A stretch of DNA of 14,954 bases from a bacterium HR12 (GTDB lineage Bacteria; Actinomycetota; UBA4738; HRBIN12): contig BEHO01000004.1 in NCBI GenBank assembly GCA_002898915.1, positions 1 to 14,954 of the forward strand. Direction: 5' to 3'. This document shows positions 12,836 through 14,954 of this stretch, piece by piece. Position numbers and translations under genes: made by a program. Numbering within the stretch: position 1 is the stretch's first letter; each line of letters opens with the position of its first letter. The notes below the pieces were generated by a model that was not told the origin of the DNA, ran no database searches, and worked only from the letters and a program-made list of their open reading frames with translations.

Positions 12836-14497
12836 ATGAGTGCACCAGCCGACCTCGCCCTGGTGAACGGGGCCGTGTACACGGTGGATGCCGCGCGCCG
12901 ATGGGCTCGGGCCGTGGCCGTCCGCGATGGCAGGATCGTCGCGGTGGGGACCGACGCCGAGATCCGGGAGCTGGTCGGTCCCCGCACCGAGGTGATCGAC
13001 CTCGCCGGTCGGATGCTCCTGCCGGGGTTCCAAGACGCCCACGTGCACCCGCCGTCCGCCGGCGTCGAGATGCTCCAGTGCGAGCTCCTCGACCTGCACG
13101 GTCTCGACGAGTACCGGGAGGCGATCCGCGCCTACGCGGCGGCGCACCCGGAGGCGGAGTGGATCCTCGGCGGGGGCTGGGCGATGGACGTCTTCCCGGG
13201 GGGCGTGCCCACGAAGGAGATCCTCGACGAGCTCGTGCCGGACCGTCCCGTCTTCCTCCCCAGCCGCGACGGGCACAGCGCCTGGGTGAACTCGGTGGCG
13301 CTGAAGCTCGCCGGCATCACGCGCGAGACGCCGGACCCGCCGGACGGACGCATCGAGCGGGACGAGCTCGGGGAGCCCGTGGGGACCCTGCAGGAGGGCG
13401 CCATGCGCCTCGTGGGGGACCTTGCGCCGGAGCCGACCCAGGAGGAGTGGGAGCGCGGGCTCCTGGAGGCCCAGCGCTACCTGCACTCGCTCGGCATCAC
13501 GGCCTGGCAGGACGCGATCGTCGGCGGCTCCTACCCGACGCTGGAGGCGTACGTCGCGGTGGCGGAGCGGGGCGAGCTCACCGCGCGGGTCGTGGGGGCG
13601 CTGTGGTGGGATCGGTACCGCGGGCTCGAGCAGATCCCCGAGCTCCGGGAGCAGCGCGCCCGAGGGCAGGTGGGTCGCTTCCGAGCGACGAGCGTGAAGA
13701 TCATGCTCGACGGGGTCTGCGAGAACTTCACCGCCGCGGTGCTCGAGCCCTACCTCGACGCGCGCGGCGAGCCCACCGACAACCGCGGGATCCTGTTCGT
13801 GGAGCCCGAGCTCCTCCGGGAGGCCGTGATCCGCCTCGACGCCGAGGGGTTCCAGGTCCACTTCCACGCCCTCGCCGATCGCGCGGTGCGGGAGGGGCTC
13901 GACGCGATCGAGGCGGCCATCCGCGCGAACGGGCCGAGCGACCATCGCCACCACCTCGCCCACATCCAGATCGTCCACCCGGACGACCTGCCGCGCTTCC
14001 GCCGACTGGGGGCGGTGGCGAACGCCCAGCCGCTGTGGGCCGCCCACGAGTCCCAGATGGACGACCTCACGATCCCCTTCCTCGGCGAGCCCCGGTGGCG
14101 GTGGCAGTACCCGTTCGGGAGCCTGGTGCGCCACGGCGCCGTCCTCGCCATGGGGAGCGACTGGGGGGTCTCGAGCCCGAACCCGCTGGAGGAGATCCAC
14201 GTGGCCGTGAACCGGGTCATGCCCCCGAACTACCCCTACACGGTCGAGAACCGGGAGGTCTTCCTGCCCGAGGAGCGCCTGGATCTCCCTACCGCCCTGG
14301 CGGCCTTCACGATGGGCTCGGCGTACGTGAACCACCTCGACCGGGAGACGGGGTCGATCGAGGTCGGCAAGCTCGCGGACCTGGTCGTCCTGGACCGGAA
14401 CCTCTTCGAGCATCCGGTGGAGGAGCTCGCCGAGGCCCGGGTCGAGCTCACGCTGGTCGAGGGGGAGCGGGTCTTCGCCGCGGGGGACCTGGCGTAG
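12836..14497 (+). CDS. Amidohydrolase family 3 (YtcJ-like) metal-dependent hydrolase
   Basis: 553-aa cytoplasmic hydrolase of the amidohydrolase superfamily. The ATG at 12836 follows GGAAAGGAAG (12820-12829). An N-terminal beta-sandwich part (DLALVNGAVYTVD, GRIVAVG, VIDLAGRMLLPGF) leads into the metal-binding HxH (H69, H71 in DAHVHP). Further expected ligands or catalytic groups are K288 (SVKIMLDG), H342/H344 (VHFHALAD), H376 (HLAHIQ) and D442 (GSDWGVSS). GSIEVGKLADLVVLDRNLF near the end is the family's closing motif. YtcJ-like enzymes hydrolyse amide, formamide or related bonds; NfdA-type N-substituted formamide deformylases are known members, but most are uncharacterised. The substrate here is unknown. 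No signal peptide is seen. The next gene is a Rieske oxygenase with its own promoter, so a shared pathway is possible but not shown. Confidence 0.92.
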   Translation: MSAPADLALVNGAVYTVDAARRWARAVAVRDGRIVAVGTDAEIRELVGPRTEVIDLAGRMLLPGFQDAHVHPPSAGVEMLQCELLDLHGLDEYREAIRAYAAAHPEAEWILGGGWAMDVFPGGVPTKEILDELVPDRPVFLPSRDGHSAWVNSVALKLAGITRETPDPPDGRIERDELGEPVGTLQEGAMRLVGDLAPEPTQEEWERGLLEAQRYLHSLGITAWQDAIVGGSYPTLEAYVAVAERGELTARVVGALWWDRYRGLEQIPELREQRARGQVGRFRATSVKIMLDGVCENFTAAVLEPYLDARGEPTDNRGILFVEPELLREAVIRLDAEGFQVHFHALADRAVREGLDAIEAAIRANGPSDHRHHLAHIQIVHPDDLPRFRRLGAVANAQPLWAAHESQMDDLTIPFLGEPRWRWQYPFGSLVRHGAVLAMGSDWGVSSPNPLEEIHVAVNRVMPPNYPYTVENREVFLPEERLDLPTALAAFTMGSAYVNHLDRETGSIEVGKLADLVVLDRNLFEHPVEELAEARVELTLVEGERVFAAGDLA

Positions 14498-14518
14498 GCG
14501 GCGGACCCGCGGTCAGCG

Positions 14519-14538
14519 GCGCCCCTTCCCTGGGGCGC
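14519..14538 (+). terminator. GC hairpin after the amidohydrolase gene
   Basis: GCGCCCC (14519-14525) pairs with GGGGCGC (14532-14538) around loop TTCCCT, 21 nt after the stop codon. No T-tract follows. It separates the amidohydrolase from the promoter of the Rieske gene. Confidence 0.6.
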
Positions 14539-14548
14539 ATCGGGCTGG

Positions 14549-14554
14549 TACGCT
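14549..14554 (+). promoter_or_regulatory. -10 hexamer TACGCT for the Rieske oxygenase gene
   Basis: TACGCT predicts a transcription start near 14561, just before a perfect inverted repeat. The -35 position (14526-14531, TTCCCT) is a poor match and lies in the loop of the preceding hairpin, so activity may be low or need an activator. Confidence 0.5.
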
Positions 14555-14565
14555 CGGAAGCGGTC

Positions 14566-14579
14566 TGAACGACCGTTCA
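14566..14579 (+). promoter_or_regulatory. TetR-type operator palindrome
   Basis: TGAACGACCGTTCA has perfect 6-bp arms (TGAACG/CGTTCA) around AC. GAACGnnCGTTC is a frequent shape for TetR/AcrR-family operators in actinobacteria. It lies about 5-18 nt past the predicted start of transcription, where a bound repressor would block polymerase. No TetR gene is in the window; it may lie downstream or elsewhere. Confidence 0.6.
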
Positions 14580-14612
14580 AGTTCGGAACGTCCAGGTGGG
14601 GGTGATGACCTG

Positions 14613-14954
14613 ATGCAGCGGCGCCCCGCGCCCATCGATCCCGCGAGCCTGGAGCCGGTCCTCCGGCCCTCGCTGGCGGCCAGTCGGACCCTGCCCGCCG
14701 AGGCCTACCTCTCGCCCGAGGTCTTCGCCTGGGAGCTGGAGCACCTGTTCGTCGGCGGCTGGGTGTGCGTCGGGAGGACCGACGGCCTCACCGAGCCCGG
14801 CGACCAGCGCGCCGTGCGGATCGGCGAGGAGGGGATCCTGCTCGTCCGCGGGGAGGATGGGGCCCTGCGCGGGTTCCACAACGCGTGTCGTCACCGCGGC
14901 CACGAGCTCCTCGAGCCGGGCGGGCACCGGCGCGCGCGGGTGATCAAGTGCCCG
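14613..14954 (+). CDS. Rieske-type aromatic-ring/quaternary-amine oxygenase, N-terminal part
   Basis: First 114 codons of an oxygenase alpha subunit; the gene runs off the window. Start ATG at 14613 has GGTGGGGGTG about 10 nt upstream; earlier ATG/GTG codons at 14602-14605 stop at once. Residues 30-55 (LPAEAYLSPEVFAWELEHLF, then VGGWVCVGR) are the usual lead-in, followed by the Rieske domain. CRHRGHEL holds the first Cys-His pair of the [2Fe-2S] cluster, and IKCP at the window edge begins the second. In the family, electrons from a reductase pass through this cluster to a mononuclear iron that hydroxylates the substrate. The lead-in and spacing resemble ring-hydroxylating and carnitine/choline-type members; the substrate cannot be set without the C-terminal domain. 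Probably repressed through the palindrome at 14566-14579. Confidence 0.92.
   Translation, partial: MQRRPAPIDPASLEPVLRPSLAASRTLPAEAYLSPEVFAWELEHLFVGGWVCVGRTDGLTEPGDQRAVRIGEEGILLVRGEDGALRGFHNACRHRGHELLEPGGHRRARVIKCP

Noticed and set aside
12803..14413. 536-codon minus-strand frame opposite the amidohydrolase
   Set aside because: Antisense shadow of a gene with complete catalytic motifs; composition is biased and no family is recognisable.
14602..14613. Start of the Rieske gene at GTG 14602 or ATG 14605
   Set aside because: Both reach TGA at 14611-14613 within four codons; only ATG 14613 opens the oxygenase frame.

Overview
The window looks like chromosome from a high-GC actinobacterium (Actinomycetota). 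Codon third positions are almost all G or C, GTG starts are frequent, and several genes have a TAnnnT -10 hexamer 6-9 nt before the start codon, which is the layout of leaderless transcripts. There is also an Flp-type pilin and a tRNA gene with encoded CCA. I cannot name the genus.

Left half (1-8528): a peptide-type (Dpp/Opp, SBP family 5) ABC importer region, all on the + strand. The order is substrate-binding protein A1 (5' end outside the window), permease B1, permease C, second substrate-binding lipoprotein A2, second permease B2, ATPase D, ATPase F. A-B appears twice, and the two A proteins and two B proteins are clear paralogues. The only C permease follows B1 and the only ATPase pair follows B2, so the genes probably work as one system with two binding proteins and two alternative B subunits. 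A strong GC hairpin lies between A and B in both copies. The Walker A region of ATPase D carries unusual substitutions.

Middle (8526-10187): secG, with a -10 hexamer that includes the dppF stop codon, then tRNA-Leu(GAG). An IS481-like element (8894-10166) sits directly against the 3' end of the tRNA gene. A perfect 16-bp direct repeat (8878-8893 and 10167-10182) containing the tRNA 3' end flanks it, so the tRNA remains intact on the left and a remnant of its 3' end lies on the right. The element's ends carry transposase-binding-like repeats with a 23-bp period.

Right part (10185-14954): a membrane-anchored DUF4352-like protein (-), a lone small Flp pilin (+), a secreted endonuclease/exonuclease/phosphatase-fold protein with two C-terminal beta domains (-), a YtcJ-like amidohydrolase (+), and the start of a Rieske-type oxygenase (+) behind a TetR-type palindromic operator. 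The nuclease-like and amidohydrolase genes diverge from overlapping, mirror-related -10 elements.

I found no CRISPR array, phage or defence system. The points most worth a second look are the tRNA-end IS insertion, the A-B duplication with its unusual subunit stoichiometry, the altered P-loop, and the repeated leaderless promoter pattern.
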